From Neisseria bacilliformis (lineage in GTDB: Bacteria; Pseudomonadota; Gammaproteobacteria; Burkholderiales; Neisseriaceae): a stretch of 64,000 nucleotides of DNA. The position numbers and the translations under genes were made by a program. How positions within the stretch are numbered: position 1 is the first letter of the stretch; every line of letters starts with the position of its first letter. The stretch spans positions 1,488,001-1,552,000 of the forward strand of contig NZ_CP059571.1 of the NCBI RefSeq assembly GCF_014055025.1, in the 5' to 3' direction. The notes beneath the pieces were generated by a model. It was not told the origin of the DNA. It saw nothing but the letters and a program-made list of their open reading frames with translations, and ran no database searches. Shown here piece by piece: positions 1 to 8,431 of this stretch.

Positions 1-370
1 CGGCGACGGAAATGGCGTCCGTGCCCGCGTCGGCCACCAGCTTGTCCCAAGCCTCGCCGACAGCCTTATCCAATTCTTCGGGAAACGGCGTTTCCAAAAT
101 CCACTGGCGGATTTCCTTGCCCACCCGCGCCAGCTCGGTAACGTCGGACACATCCAAACCGGCCAGAGCCTGCGAGATGCGTTCGTTCAGGCCGTTATGC
201 GCGAGAAAGGCGCGGTAGGCTTCGGCGGTGGTGGCGAAACCGCCCGGCACGCGCACGCCTTTTTCGGTGAGCTGACTGATCATTTCACCGAGCGACGCGT
301 TTTTGCCGCCCACGCTGTCCACGTCGGTCATGCGCAGATTTTCAAACCAGATAACGTAATTTGCAGCCAT
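1..370 (-). CDS. ppsA: phosphoenolpyruvate synthase, N-terminal part (runs off window)
   Basis: The minus strand is open from the ATG at 370 to the window edge, about 123 codons. The product starts MAANYVIWFENLRM and continues with VDSVGGKNASLGEMI and GVRVPGGFATTAEAYRAFL, the start of the ATP-grasp (PEP/pyruvate-binding) domain of PEP synthase, which makes phosphoenolpyruvate from pyruvate and ATP in gluconeogenesis. The catalytic His domain and C-terminus lie outside the window. It is divergent from the gene for the kinase/pyrophosphorylase that regulates PEP synthase, a common pairing that supports the call. Cytoplasmic. Confidence 0.93.
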   Translation of the reverse strand, partial: MAANYVIWFENLRMTDVDSVGGKNASLGEMISQLTEKGVRVPGGFATTAEAYRAFLAHNGLNERISQALAGLDVSDVTELARVGKEIRQWILETPFPEELDKAVGEAWDKLVADAGTDAISVA

Positions 371-769
371 TTTATGTCGTCCAAATCAAAGGTTGTAGAA
401 GGATAGGGAAATCAAGGTGCGGCATTTTAACCAGCCAAAGCCGATGTGTCATGTGTTTTTCCGGCGGCAAAGGCATACAGGCCGTCTGAAAAAACGCGCG
501 ACCGCGCCGGTGTAATCCCCTGAAACCCCATATGCGGCCTACCCTGAAAAAACGTCAAAAACCAACCGAATCTTACATTTAAATACACTTCGCAACCTTT
601 ATGCATAAAAACAAACGCTCCGCCGCTGCATACGCCGCATACAAAGCACGTCCAACGCGGTTTCCCGCTAAAATGTAGCCCCATGTAGTTTCTGCGGCAC
701 ACTTCAATTTCAGACAGCCTCTTGCTATCATCCCGCCCCTTTACAACCCTTTGCAAAGCGAACCGCACC
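371..769. promoter_or_regulatory. divergent ppsA/ppsR intergenic region
   Basis: This 399-bp gap separates two divergent starts, so it should hold promoters for both. On the plus strand TATCAT (726-731) followed by a C-rich stretch is a plausible -10, 39 nt before ppsR. One AG-DUS lies near 480. I see no coding sequence or strong operator palindrome. Confidence 0.5.
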
Positions 770-1588
770 ATGACCCGCCGCGCCGCCTTTTTCATCTCCG
801 ACCGCACCGGCCTCACCTCCGAAAGCATGGGCGAAGCCCTGCTCGACCAGTTTCAGGACATCAAATTCAAGCGTTCCACCTATCCTTTTGTCGACACACC
901 CGAAAAAGCCCGCGCCATGGTGCAGATCATCGAAACCGCCGCGCGGCAGACCGACCTGCGCCCCTTAGTGTTTTCCAGCATCATCAACGAAGAAATCCGC
1001 GCCATCATCCGCAGCAGCCCCGGCCTGCACCTGAGCTTTTTCGACGCGTTTTTGGGCGTACTCGAAAACGAATTGGGCACCAAAGCCCGCCACGAAGCCG
1101 GCCGCGCCCACGGCATCGCCGACAGCGCGCGCTACGAAGCCCGCATGGACGCGGTGAACTTCACCCTCAACCACGACGACGGCGTGAGCGACAAAGACCT
1201 CAAAGACGCCGACGTCATCCTCATGGGCGTATCGCGCAGCGGCAAAACCCCCACCTGCCTGTATCTCGCCCTGCAATACGGCATCCGCGCCGCCAACTAC
1301 CCGCTCACCCCCGACGATTTGGACAACCCCGACCTGCCGCCGATGGTGAAACCCTACCGCAGCAAAATCTACGGCCTCACCATCAAACCCGAGCGGCTCG
1401 CCGACATCCGCGAAGAACGCCGCCCCAATTCAAACTACGCCAGCCTCGCCACATGCAGGCAGGAAGTGGCCGACGCCCAGGCCATGTTCCGCCGCTTCGA
1501 CATCCCCCACACCAACACCACCCACAAATCCGTAGAAGAACTCGCCGCCTGCATCATCCAGGCCTGCGGGCTGAAACGGCGTTTCTGA
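770..1588 (+). CDS. ppsR: PEP synthase regulatory protein (kinase/pyrophosphorylase)
   Basis: 272 residues, the usual size for the DUF299/PSRP family. The protein starts MTRRAAFFISDRTG, and a P-loop-like GVSRSGKT lies at residues 153-160 within the conserved DVILMGVSRSGKTPTCLYLA segment. Family members inactivate PEP synthase by ADP-dependent threonine phosphorylation and reactivate it by phosphate-dependent pyrophosphorolysis. The target gene ppsA is directly divergent. An in-frame upstream ATG at 722 exists, but residues before MTRR do not look like family sequence. A DUS hairpin follows the stop. Confidence 0.95.
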   Translation: MTRRAAFFISDRTGLTSESMGEALLDQFQDIKFKRSTYPFVDTPEKARAMVQIIETAARQTDLRPLVFSSIINEEIRAIIRSSPGLHLSFFDAFLGVLENELGTKARHEAGRAHGIADSARYEARMDAVNFTLNHDDGVSDKDLKDADVILMGVSRSGKTPTCLYLALQYGIRAANYPLTPDDLDNPDLPPMVKPYRSKIYGLTIKPERLADIREERRPNSNYASLATCRQEVADAQAMFRRFDIPHTNTTHKSVEELAACIIQACGLKRRF

Positions 1589-1604
1589 AACCCGCCGACA
1601 AAGC

Positions 1605-1642
1605 AAGAGGCCGTCTGAAAAACGTTTTTCAGACGGCCTCTT
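1605..1642. terminator. DUS inverted-repeat terminator after ppsR
   Basis: Perfect palindrome made of two inverted AGAGGCCGTCTGAAAAA arms around a CG centre, 17 bp after the ppsR stop. An identical 38-bp hairpin recurs at 63433-63470. Paired uptake sequences commonly act as intrinsic terminators in Neisseria. Confidence 0.8.
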
Positions 1643-2239
1643 GCCGTTGAAGCAGCGGGCAGCTTGGAGTGCACACCCAACATCGGCCGGTTGCACGGAT
1701 GTTTGGAATCGATCCAAGCTACCTTGGCTGCCGCGTATGCGGATTCAGCCCTAAGGTAGTGTGTGTCGCCCCGAGGCGACGCACACGTTCTCTGCCGCAT
1801 CCACACCCACGCCCTGCCCTGCCAACCCAAACCGCGTGCGTGGCTGCGCCCCCCTGCCTTAGCGGCAAGAGGCCGTCTGAAAACATGAAAAACGCAACGG
1901 GTTTCTTGGGTTGCAAACCCAACATCGGCGGACTGCGCGGGTGTCGGGGAGCGCCCCAGCCTGCCTTGGACGATTACGCGATGCCGAACCCGTTGCAGGG
2001 TGTGTCGTCCCAAGACGACGCACGCGGTTTCTGCCGGACAAGAGGCCGTCTAAAAACCTGTTGAGCGGATTTTTCAGACGGCCTTTCGTTTTCTTGCCGG
2101 ACAAACGGCTGCGGTAAAACGCAAACCGCGTGCGTGGCGTGTGCCACACGCCCTACCCCAACGGCAGAGGCCGTCTGAAAACATAAAAAAACGGCAGGCC
2201 GTGTGTTCGGTCTGCCGTTTTTTGCCGTCCGGTGCGGTT
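1643..2239. repeat. intergenic repeat mosaic (REP-like palindromes and DUS)
   Basis: No credible gene. It holds GTAG-headed palindromes at 1756-1787 (core GTCGCCCCGAGGCGAC) and about 1998-2030, inverted partners near 1830 and 2128-2158, a GGGTTGCAAACCC palindrome near 1909-1925, and several DUS (about 1870, 2044, 2075-2086, 2168). Inverted DUS with T-rich flanks at 2160-2225 may terminate the minus-strand carboxypeptidase gene. Confidence 0.7.
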
Positions 2240-3406
2240 TCACTCCAAATCCGTTTTCTCTTCCGGCGAAGCGGCCGCGCCGCCGGTGAAATCGAGTTGC
2301 GGCAGCAGGCTGTCGAGGTTGAGGCCGTTTTTGTCCAGCGTGGGGTAGTCGGAAAACGCCACGGTGTAGCCGCCGCCCGCGCTGCGGATTTGCGCCTGTG
2401 CGCCCAGCGGGAAGGTGGTTTTGTTGGCGATGTGGCCGAAGGGGAAGCCGGTGAGCACGGGCACGCGCGCCATACGCGAGACGGCCTGGATGACGGCGTT
2501 GAAGTCGTAGCCGCCGTCGTACACGTCGCGGATGTTGCCCATGCGGAAGTCGCCGAACACGATGGCCTGCTGTTTTTGTAGCACGCCCGCAAGCAGCAGG
2601 GTTTGCAGCATCCGTTCGATGCGGTAGGGCTGCTCGCCCACGTCTTCGAGAAACAGGATGCCGCCTTTGATGTCGGGCAGGTAGGGGCTGCCCGCGAGGG
2701 CGGCCAGCACGCTCAGGTTGCCGCCCCACAGCGTGCCGCCGATGTTGACGTTTTCGCGGCCGAAGGCGGACACGGACACGGTGTAGCCGCTGTTGGAGGC
2801 GCACTGCACGAAGGAGTCCATCGTGTAGCTGCCCGGAATCGGTTTGCCGAACTCGCTGTACACCATCGGCCCGGCGAAGCTGGGATAGCCGCCTTTGGCC
2901 AGCAGCGCGAGTTGCAGGGCGCACACGTCGCTGAAACCGAAAAACAGGGTGGCGTGTTCGCGCATTCTCGCCGCCAGCGAAGCAAAATCGATGTGCGGCA
3001 GCAGCCGCTGCGCCCCGTAGCCGCCGCGCAGCCCCATCATCACTTTGGGTGTGGCGGCGCGGCCGGAGGCGACGTCCTGCACGTCGGCGGTCCGCTCGGC
3101 GTCGCTGCCGGCAAAACGCTGGTGGCGGCGGAAGGCGGCGGCCTGGTTTTCCACCACGAAACCGGCGTTTTGCAGCCGCTCGATGCCCGTCTGCGCCCGC
3201 GCGGGGTCGGGCGCGAAGCCCGAGGGGGCGACGATGCGCAGCACATTTCCGTCGGTGCGGCGCACCGGCGCGGCGGGCGGCTTCGGGTTTGCGGCAACGG
3301 AGGGCTGCGCCGCAGGCACGCCGCCGGTACAGGCCTGCAACACGCCTGCCCCCGCCATCGCGGCGGAAGCACGGAACAGGTTGCGGCGGGAAATTTGCCA
3401 AGTCAT
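2240..3406 (-). CDS. ldcA: LD-carboxypeptidase (S66 family), Tat-type export signal
   Basis: 388 residues with a twin-arginine signal (SRRNLFRASAAMAGAG) and a possible lipobox LQAC at Cys26. The S66 triad is visible: Ser159 in FFGFSD, Glu254 in LFLEDVGE and His325 in FPFGHIA, with the conserved LRGGYG motif near 127. Family members remove D-alanine from muramoyl-tetrapeptides during cell-wall recycling; an export signal is atypical for cytoplasmic LdcA, so the role may be periplasmic. ATG 3406 is preferred over 3415 because GAAAGGA then lies about 8 nt upstream. The C-terminus is acidic and unconserved. Confidence 0.88.
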   Translation of the reverse strand: MTWQISRRNLFRASAAMAGAGVLQACTGGVPAAQPSVAANPKPPAAPVRRTDGNVLRIVAPSGFAPDPARAQTGIERLQNAGFVVENQAAAFRRHQRFAGSDAERTADVQDVASGRAATPKVMMGLRGGYGAQRLLPHIDFASLAARMREHATLFFGFSDVCALQLALLAKGGYPSFAGPMVYSEFGKPIPGSYTMDSFVQCASNSGYTVSVSAFGRENVNIGGTLWGGNLSVLAALAGSPYLPDIKGGILFLEDVGEQPYRIERMLQTLLLAGVLQKQQAIVFGDFRMGNIRDVYDGGYDFNAVIQAVSRMARVPVLTGFPFGHIANKTTFPLGAQAQIRSAGGGYTVAFSDYPTLDKNGLNLDSLLPQLDFTGGAAASPEEKTDLE

Positions 3407-3497
3407 TTCAAACATCCTTTCAAACGGTTCTGGGGCCTGTCGGCATTAACTGCGGCGAACTGTTTTGGCTGCGCCGAAGCTGCGCTTTCAGACGGCC

Positions 3498-3956
3498 TCA
3501 AACGCCATATTCATGTTGTGAGAGCGCGCGGATAACCAGCTTTTTGCCGGCCTCGTCCGCCAGAATATCGGCCACCTGCCGCGTCCAGTCCTCGGGCAGC
3601 GACACCGCCGACTTGCGTTCGGCCGCCGCCCAGATTGACGCGGGGAAGCAGGCGTCGTCAGCAAAACGCGCGATCACATGCCAGTGCAGGTGCGGCACGA
3701 CGTTGCCCAGGCTGGCCAGATTGATTTTCGCCGGACGCAGCACCCGCCGCATCGCCCGCTCGACATGGCAGACGGTTTCCATCAGCTCGTAACGGTCGGC
3801 GGCGGAGAGGTCGGTCATCTCGGCCACATGCGCGTGCCAAATCACGCGGCAGAAAGCGGGCGCGTTGGCTTCGTCGTGCACCGCGATCACACGCATTCTG
3901 TCGTTGCGCCACAAAACCTCTTCGCCGGACGCGGCGCAAATCGGGCAATCTTTCAT
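3498..3956 (-). CDS. HIT-family nucleotide hydrolase/transferase
   Basis: 152 residues with the histidine-triad motif PHLHWHV (His89, 91, 93) preceded by NLASLGNVV, typical of HIT proteins acting on nucleoside phosphoramidates or dinucleotides. It begins MKDCPICAASGEE, a CxxC start seen in several HIT subfamilies that may bind zinc. The start fits a TACAAT -10 box 28 nt upstream. Upstream in-frame sequence to 4106 contains repeat and DUS sequence and is not coding. A DUS with its GCTGCGCCGAAGCTGCGC extension follows the gene. The physiological substrate cannot be inferred. Confidence 0.88.
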   Translation of the reverse strand: MKDCPICAASGEEVLWRNDRMRVIAVHDEANAPAFCRVIWHAHVAEMTDLSAADRYELMETVCHVERAMRRVLRPAKINLASLGNVVPHLHWHVIARFADDACFPASIWAAAERKSAVSLPEDWTRQVADILADEAGKKLVIRALSQHEYGV

Positions 3957-3983
3957 TCGGACACCTGCTGTAAAAAAAGGCGC

Positions 3984-3989
3984 ATTGTA
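3984..3989 (-). promoter_or_regulatory. -10 box of the HIT gene
   Basis: TACAAT on the minus strand followed by GCGCC, 28 nt before the ATG. The same arrangement (TACAAT then a GC-rich discriminator) precedes several genes here: 5954, 28363, 43318. Confidence 0.5.
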
Positions 3990-4191
3990 GCCCAAACCGC
4001 GCAGGCACGGTTCGGGGCGCGCCCAAACCGCGTTTTCAGACGGCCTCACCACGTCTGCACCGCCGTAGGGTGTGATGTCGGATACAAATATCCGACCTGC
4101 GGCCATCCGCGCCCTGCCCTACCACGCCTAAAACCGCGCGCGTGGCTGTGGCGCACACGCTCCATACGGCGGAGGCCGTTTGAAAGCCGAA

Positions 4192-5928
4192 TCAGCCGGT
4201 GATTTTAAGATGCCGGTAGAGATAATCGCGGTAGTCGTTGACGAGTTGCTGGTCGGGGCTGTCTTCCAGCGTGCCGCCGGTGAGGCAGCGGATGGCGGTG
4301 TTGGCGTGCATCAGGCCGTCCTGCGGGGTGAGGCCGGCGGTTTCCAATATCACGCTGCCGAAGAGGGCGAGGTCGAGCAGGCGGTGCGGCGCGGGGGTGT
4401 GCGGCAGGCTGCTGCGGACGGCGCACTGGGTGAGGTAGTCGGGGTGCGGGTGGTCGGTTTGGATGGGTGGGGTGAAGTGCTCGAAGTTGGGCTGGTGGTC
4501 GCCGAAGTAGGCGAAGACGTAGTCGCGTTTTTTGGGGATGCTGTTCTTGCCGGAGGCAGCCTGAAAAGTGCTTGCCGCATTGTCGGAGGCCGTCTGAAAA
4601 CCGTCGGCGCGTTGTTGCAGCCATTGGTTGAAGGCTTCGGTGGCGGTGTTGAGGTCGGCGATGCGGGCGGCGTAGTCGTTCAGGCTGCCTATGGCTTTGT
4701 CGGAGAGGCCGTCTGAAACCAAGCTGTATCGGTTGGGGGCGTCGCTGCGGTAGGGGCCGTGTTCTTTCATGGTGAGCACGTAAACAAACAGAGGCTGCTC
4801 AATACCGGCCAGCGCGGGGTGGCGTTTTTCGAGGATTTGGCGGGCGTAGGCGAGCATTTCGCCGCTGCCGATGTGCCACAGGTTTTTGCTCAGGGGGGCG
4901 GGGTAGCCGAGTTCCTGCGGCTGCAAGACGAGGTCGAAGCCGAGGTGGTCGTAGGCGGCTTTGGCGTTGTAGTTGCCTTTGGTAAAGGGGGTAAGGGCGA
5001 CGCAGAAGTAGCCGTGGGCTTTGAGGTTTTTGACGAGGCCGCCCTGCATGTGGGGGACGACGGAGTAGAACACGCCGCCGGCAAGCGCGCCGAAGTCGGT
5101 GGAGGGGACGCCGGTGAGCAGGGCGAATTCGGATTTCCAGGTGCCGCCGCCGAAGGTGTGCACGCGCAGCGGGGCGGCAAAGCGGGTGTCGCGCTGCGGC
5201 GCGAACATGCTCATGGGCGGCAGGCTGTGGCTTTGCAGGGCGATGCGGTGCGGGTTGAAGGTGGATTCCTGCAAACATACGACGATGTCGGGCTTGTTTT
5301 CAGACGGCCTTTCAGGCTGCTTTTCAGCCAGCCCCTGCTCTTCTAAAAGCAGCCTGAAACGTTCGCCGTCGCCGTCGAATTCGGGGGTTTTGAAGAACAC
5401 GCTGCGGCAGGACATGGGCAGGTTGAGGAAGACGTCGCGGCCGTCGTCGGGCAGGGAGTCGAGCCACACCTGCACGGCGCGTTTGTCGCGGGTGTAACGC
5501 GCCATCAAGAGCAGGCTGGCGGCGGCGGCGAGGGCGGCGGCGATGCGCCAGATGCCGCCTGCCACGGCGGCGTCCGACCAGCCGAACAGGGCGTAGGCGA
5601 GCACGCCGACAAGGCCGGCCACGGCAACGATTGCGCCTTTGTAGTGGGTGAGGGTTTCCCAGTTGCGCCAGTCGAAGGCGAGCAGGAAGTCGGAAACCAA
5701 GAGCGGCTGTTTGTAGTAGTGGATTTTCAGGCGGTGGAACAGGATGAGGACGACAAACAGCACGGCGGCGAAGTTGAGGCCGCGCTGCCACTGGCCGCTG
5801 GCGGCGAACATCAGCGAGAAGAAGAGGACGAACTGGCAGGCGGCGAAAAAGCGCGTCCAGCGGTAGTGGGCTTTGCCGCCGACGGCCAGCGCGGCGGCGG
5901 CGAACAGGGCAAGCAGGATATAGTGCAT
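4192..5928 (-). CDS. LtaS/OpgB-like membrane sulfatase-fold phosphotransferase
   Basis: 578 residues. Four or five hydrophobic segments fill the first ~145 residues, followed by an alkaline-phosphatase-superfamily domain: metal Glu221 in CLQES, likely nucleophile Thr263 in GGGTWKSEFALLTG, and metal ligands Asp477-His478 in YFGDHQP. This pattern is that of phosphoglycerol transferase and LTA-synthase-like enzymes that modify glucans or lipids on the periplasmic face; the acceptor is unknown. A linker near residues 442-460 is encoded by an AG-DUS and a Kingella-type DUS read in frame (GFQTAS, TFQAAS). ATG 5955 overlaps the -10 box, so MHYILL at 5928 is preferred. Confidence 0.82.
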   Translation of the reverse strand: MHYILLALFAAAALAVGGKAHYRWTRFFAACQFVLFFSLMFAASGQWQRGLNFAAVLFVVLILFHRLKIHYYKQPLLVSDFLLAFDWRNWETLTHYKGAIVAVAGLVGVLAYALFGWSDAAVAGGIWRIAAALAAAASLLLMARYTRDKRAVQVWLDSLPDDGRDVFLNLPMSCRSVFFKTPEFDGDGERFRLLLEEQGLAEKQPERPSENKPDIVVCLQESTFNPHRIALQSHSLPPMSMFAPQRDTRFAAPLRVHTFGGGTWKSEFALLTGVPSTDFGALAGGVFYSVVPHMQGGLVKNLKAHGYFCVALTPFTKGNYNAKAAYDHLGFDLVLQPQELGYPAPLSKNLWHIGSGEMLAYARQILEKRHPALAGIEQPLFVYVLTMKEHGPYRSDAPNRYSLVSDGLSDKAIGSLNDYAARIADLNTATEAFNQWLQQRADGFQTASDNAASTFQAASGKNSIPKKRDYVFAYFGDHQPNFEHFTPPIQTDHPHPDYLTQCAVRSSLPHTPAPHRLLDLALFGSVILETAGLTPQDGLMHANTAIRCLTGGTLEDSPDQQLVNDYRDYLYRHLKITG

Positions 5929-5953
5929 GGCAATCGGGGCGGGAAAAGGCGGC

Positions 5954-5959
5954 ATTGTA
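5954..5959 (-). promoter_or_regulatory. -10 box of the LtaS/OpgB-like gene
   Basis: Minus-strand TACAAT followed by GCCGCC, 26 nt before the chosen ATG at 5928. It overlaps an in-frame ATG at 5955 that I take to be part of the promoter. Confidence 0.5.
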
Positions 5960-6052
5960 GCCGAAACGGCGGCGGGTCGGGCTGCGGGACGGGTTTTCAG
6001 ACGGCCTCTGCCCTCGGCCAGCGGGTAGCTTGCTGCGTGAATCCCCGGCCAA

Positions 6053-6157
6053 CGTCATTCCCGCGCAGGCGGGAATCTTGTCGGAATCCAAGCGGCAGTC
6101 TGCGTCTCCAAGCATGATTGGATACCAACCGGGATTCCCGCCTGCGCGGGAATGACG
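6053..6157. repeat. NIME-like unit: two dRS3 repeats
   Basis: Two copies of the neisserial dRS3 consensus ATTCCC-N8-GGGAAT in inverted orientation: 6057-6076 (ATTCCCGCGCAGGCGGGAAT) and 6134-6153, each extended by CGTC/GACG on the outside. The ~57 bp between them fits an RS-type spacer. dRS3 elements are known recombination sites and filamentous-phage integration targets in Neisseria; no phage is present here. Confidence 0.8.
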
Positions 6158-6566
6158 GTATTTTTGGTTTTCAGACGGCCTGATGTTTTTCAGGCTGCTT
6201 TGAGGCCGTCTGAAAAATAGGTTTCCATAAAATAGGTTTCCGTGCCATACGTAGAGTGTGTCGCCCCGAGGCGACGCACGCGTTCGCTGGCGCATCATCA
6301 ATCTGCACCCTTCCCTACCCTCCAAACCGCGTGCGTGCCTGCGGCACACACCCTACTTCAATGGCAGAGGCCGTCTGAAAAAGGCAGCCTGAAAACGGGA
6401 AACCTGTTTTTCAGGCTGCCTTTTGGCGTTTGCAAAAGTTACAAACCGTAAAGCATGCAATATAACTTGTTGTATAATATTGAAATTTTTTTATTTTAAA
6501 ATCGTGCACTGCGCAACCGCTGTGCTAGTATTGGCTGCACCGATTTGTTAAACAGGAGTTTTAAAT
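6158..6566. repeat. REP/DUS intergenic block and lipoprotein promoter region
   Basis: Contains AG-DUS (about 6172, 6204, 6368), Kingella-type DUS at 6189-6200, a GTAG palindrome at 6251-6284 (core GTCGCCCCGAGGCGAC) and its inverted partner at about 6328-6353. After 6440 the sequence turns AT-rich; TATAAT at 6473-6478 is a candidate -10 for the downstream lipoprotein gene, whose RBS is ACAGGAG. Confidence 0.65.
6382..6421. terminator. inverted pair of Kingella-type DUS
   Basis: AGGCAGCCTGAA (6382-6393) and its inverted copy (6410-6421) form a hairpin followed by T residues. The dialect differs from the resident AG-DUS. Confidence 0.6.
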
Positions 6567-6739
6567 ATGAAAAAATTGTTGATGGTATGCGTATTGGCCG
6601 GTTTGTCAGGCTGTGCCGTTTTGGACGGCAGCTTCGGCAAACCCAAAGCCCCGCCCAAAAGCCGGCAGCAGATTATTGCCGAGTTGAATGCCAAGTATCC
6701 GGGCTGCCCTCATATTGAGTCGGATTCAATATATGATCT

Positions 6740-7957
6740 GAGACCTTTGCAAAATTCCTTTTTCCCCGACAGCCGAAACCTAAATAAAGATTTTTGGCTG
6801 TTTTCGCCCCAAATCACTCCTGATTTTACCCAAATACCCCCTTAATCCTCCCCGGATACCTGATAATCAGGCATCCGGGCCGCTTTTTAGGCGCAAACAG
6901 GCACACTTAGCCTGTTAGCCGCTTTCAACAGGTTTAAACACATCGCCTTCAGATGGCTTTGCGCACTCACTTTAATCAGCCCGAAATAGGCTGCCCGGGC
7001 GTAGCGGAATTTACGGTGCAGCGTACCGAAGCTCTGTTCGACCACATAACGGGTTTTCGACAAATATCGGTTACGTTTGGTTTGCGCTTCCGTCAGCGGA
7101 CGGTTGCGGTGGGCTTTGCGCATAATGCCGTCCAGCAACCGATGCTCTTCCAGATGTTGCCGGTTTTCCGCACTGTCGTAGCCTTTATCGGCATAGACGG
7201 TCGTGCCTTCGGCTATCCCTTCCAGCAAAGGCGACAGATGGTTGCACTCATGGGTATTGGCGGGGGTAATGTGCAGTTTCTCGATATAGCCTTCCTCATC
7301 GGTGCGGGTATGTTGTTTGTAACCGAGTTTGTAGAGGCCGTTTTTCTTTGTCCAGCGAGCATCTTTATCTTTGCTCGGTGTGGTTTGGCTGCTGACTTGT
7401 CCTTCGTCATCGACTTCTATGGCTTGACGCTGTTTGCTGCCGGCGGTTTGAATAATGGTGGCGTCAATGACGGCGGCGGATGCTTTCTCTACTTTTAGGT
7501 TTTTTTCGGTCAGTTGGCAGTTAATCAGTTCCAGCAATTCGGACAGGGTGTCGTCTTGCGCCGCCGGTTGCGGTAGCGGCATAAGGTGCTGTCATCGGGG
7601 ATGCTCAGTTCGTCAAAACGGCAAAACAGGTTGAAATCGATGCGGGTAACGAGGCTGTGTTCGAGTTCGGGATCGGAGAGGCTGTGCCATTGTTCGAGCA
7701 GGATGGCTTTGAACATGGACAGCAGGGGATAGGCGGGACGGCCGCGGTGGTCTCGGAGGTAACGGGTTCTTTGACGATTCAGGTACTGTTCGATCGGTTG
7801 CCAATCAATCACTTGATCCAGCTTTAATAGTGGGAAGCGATCGATGTGTTTGGCAATCATGGCTTGTGCGGTTTGCTGAAAGAAGGTGCCCATGAGAAAT
7901 CCCCTAAATGTCTTGGTGGGAATTTAGGGGATTTGGGGGGGATTTTGCAAAGGTCTC
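6740..7957 (-). mobile_element. IS5-family insertion sequence (IS1106/IS1655-like)
   Basis: 1218 bp bounded by inverted repeats beginning GAGACCTTTGCAAAAT. GATCT is present on both outer sides (6735-6739 and 7958-7962), consistent with a target duplication. The single transposase gene is on the minus strand and closely resembles neisserial IS1106/IS1655 transposases from memory; an exact match would need ISfinder. Confidence 0.88.
6887..7893 (-). pseudogene. IS5-family transposase, frameshifted
   Basis: The N-terminal frame (from 7893) begins MGTFFQQTAQAMIAKHIDRF and reads to STLCRYRN. The C-terminal frame resumes at AQDDTLSELLELINCQL and runs to the stop at 6887. The two join if one base is restored near 7575 (CGGCGGCG in place of an expected CGGCTGGCG), giving about 335 residues. 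DDE residues are in VIDATIIQTAG, VYADKGYDS and VEQSFGTLHRKFRYA. There is no obvious slippery heptamer, so loss of function is more likely than programmed frameshifting. Confidence 0.82.
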
Positions 7958-8431
7958 GATCTATATAACGGGGACTGGCTGTGTGCAAAATGGTTGAAAC
8001 GGGAAAATTCGCCCGAAGGGCAATTGCGCAAGGCTTATGGGGAAGGGCGCATTTCCCATGAGCAGTACTGTTTGGAGGTTATGTCGCAATACGGCTTCCA
8101 TCCGACTTATGGCTCCGCATATGGCTGTGATATGGATGAAGAGAGGAGAAAGTATTGGGACAGAGTCGAACAAGAGAGGCGTGAAGCTTTGGAATATTAT
8201 GAAAAAACAAAAGACAAATACCATAAATGCATGAGCAAAGCTGTCCCTCAACAAGGAACGCATAAAGCCATGGAATCTTGCCGGCAAGTGTATACGCCCC
8301 GCCGGAAAAACTGATTTTCCCAACAAAGCCCGAAAACTGCCGCAGCCGTTCCGCCCGCAAGGGGAAAACCCGTGCGGAGGGCGGCTTGGGACGGAAACGG
8401 TTTCTGCAATCAAACACAAGGAATCAAACAA

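Larger units (their letters stand above)
6567..8314 (+). pseudogene. small lipoprotein gene split by an IS5-family element
   Basis: The 5' part (6567-6739) encodes a lipoprotein signal, MKKLLMVCVLAGLSGCAVLDG, with lipobox LSGC, then KPKAPPKSRQQIIAELN and PHIESDSIYD. The 3' part (7958-8314) continues in the same frame with LYNGDWLCAKWLKRENSPEG and ends CRQVYTPRRKN. Removing the element and one GATCT copy joins the halves exactly and gives about 174 residues rich in charged residues, with several cysteines. As it stands, the 5' half reads into the element and stops after 92 codons. Function unknown; an outer-membrane or periplasmic lipoprotein is likely from the signal. The split looks recent because no other lesion is visible. 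Confidence 0.85.

Noticed and set aside
427-828. 133-codon minus-strand ORF between ppsA and ppsR
   Set aside because: Overlaps the ppsR start and promoter, and contains DUS-encoded residues; no RBS.
5929-5955. ATG at 5955 as the start of the LtaS/OpgB-like gene
   Set aside because: Overlaps the TACAAT -10 box and has no RBS; the membrane segment begins naturally at the 5928 start.
7525-7600. Programmed frameshift in the transposase
   Set aside because: No A- or T-rich slippery heptamer at the junction; a one-base deletion explains the two frames.
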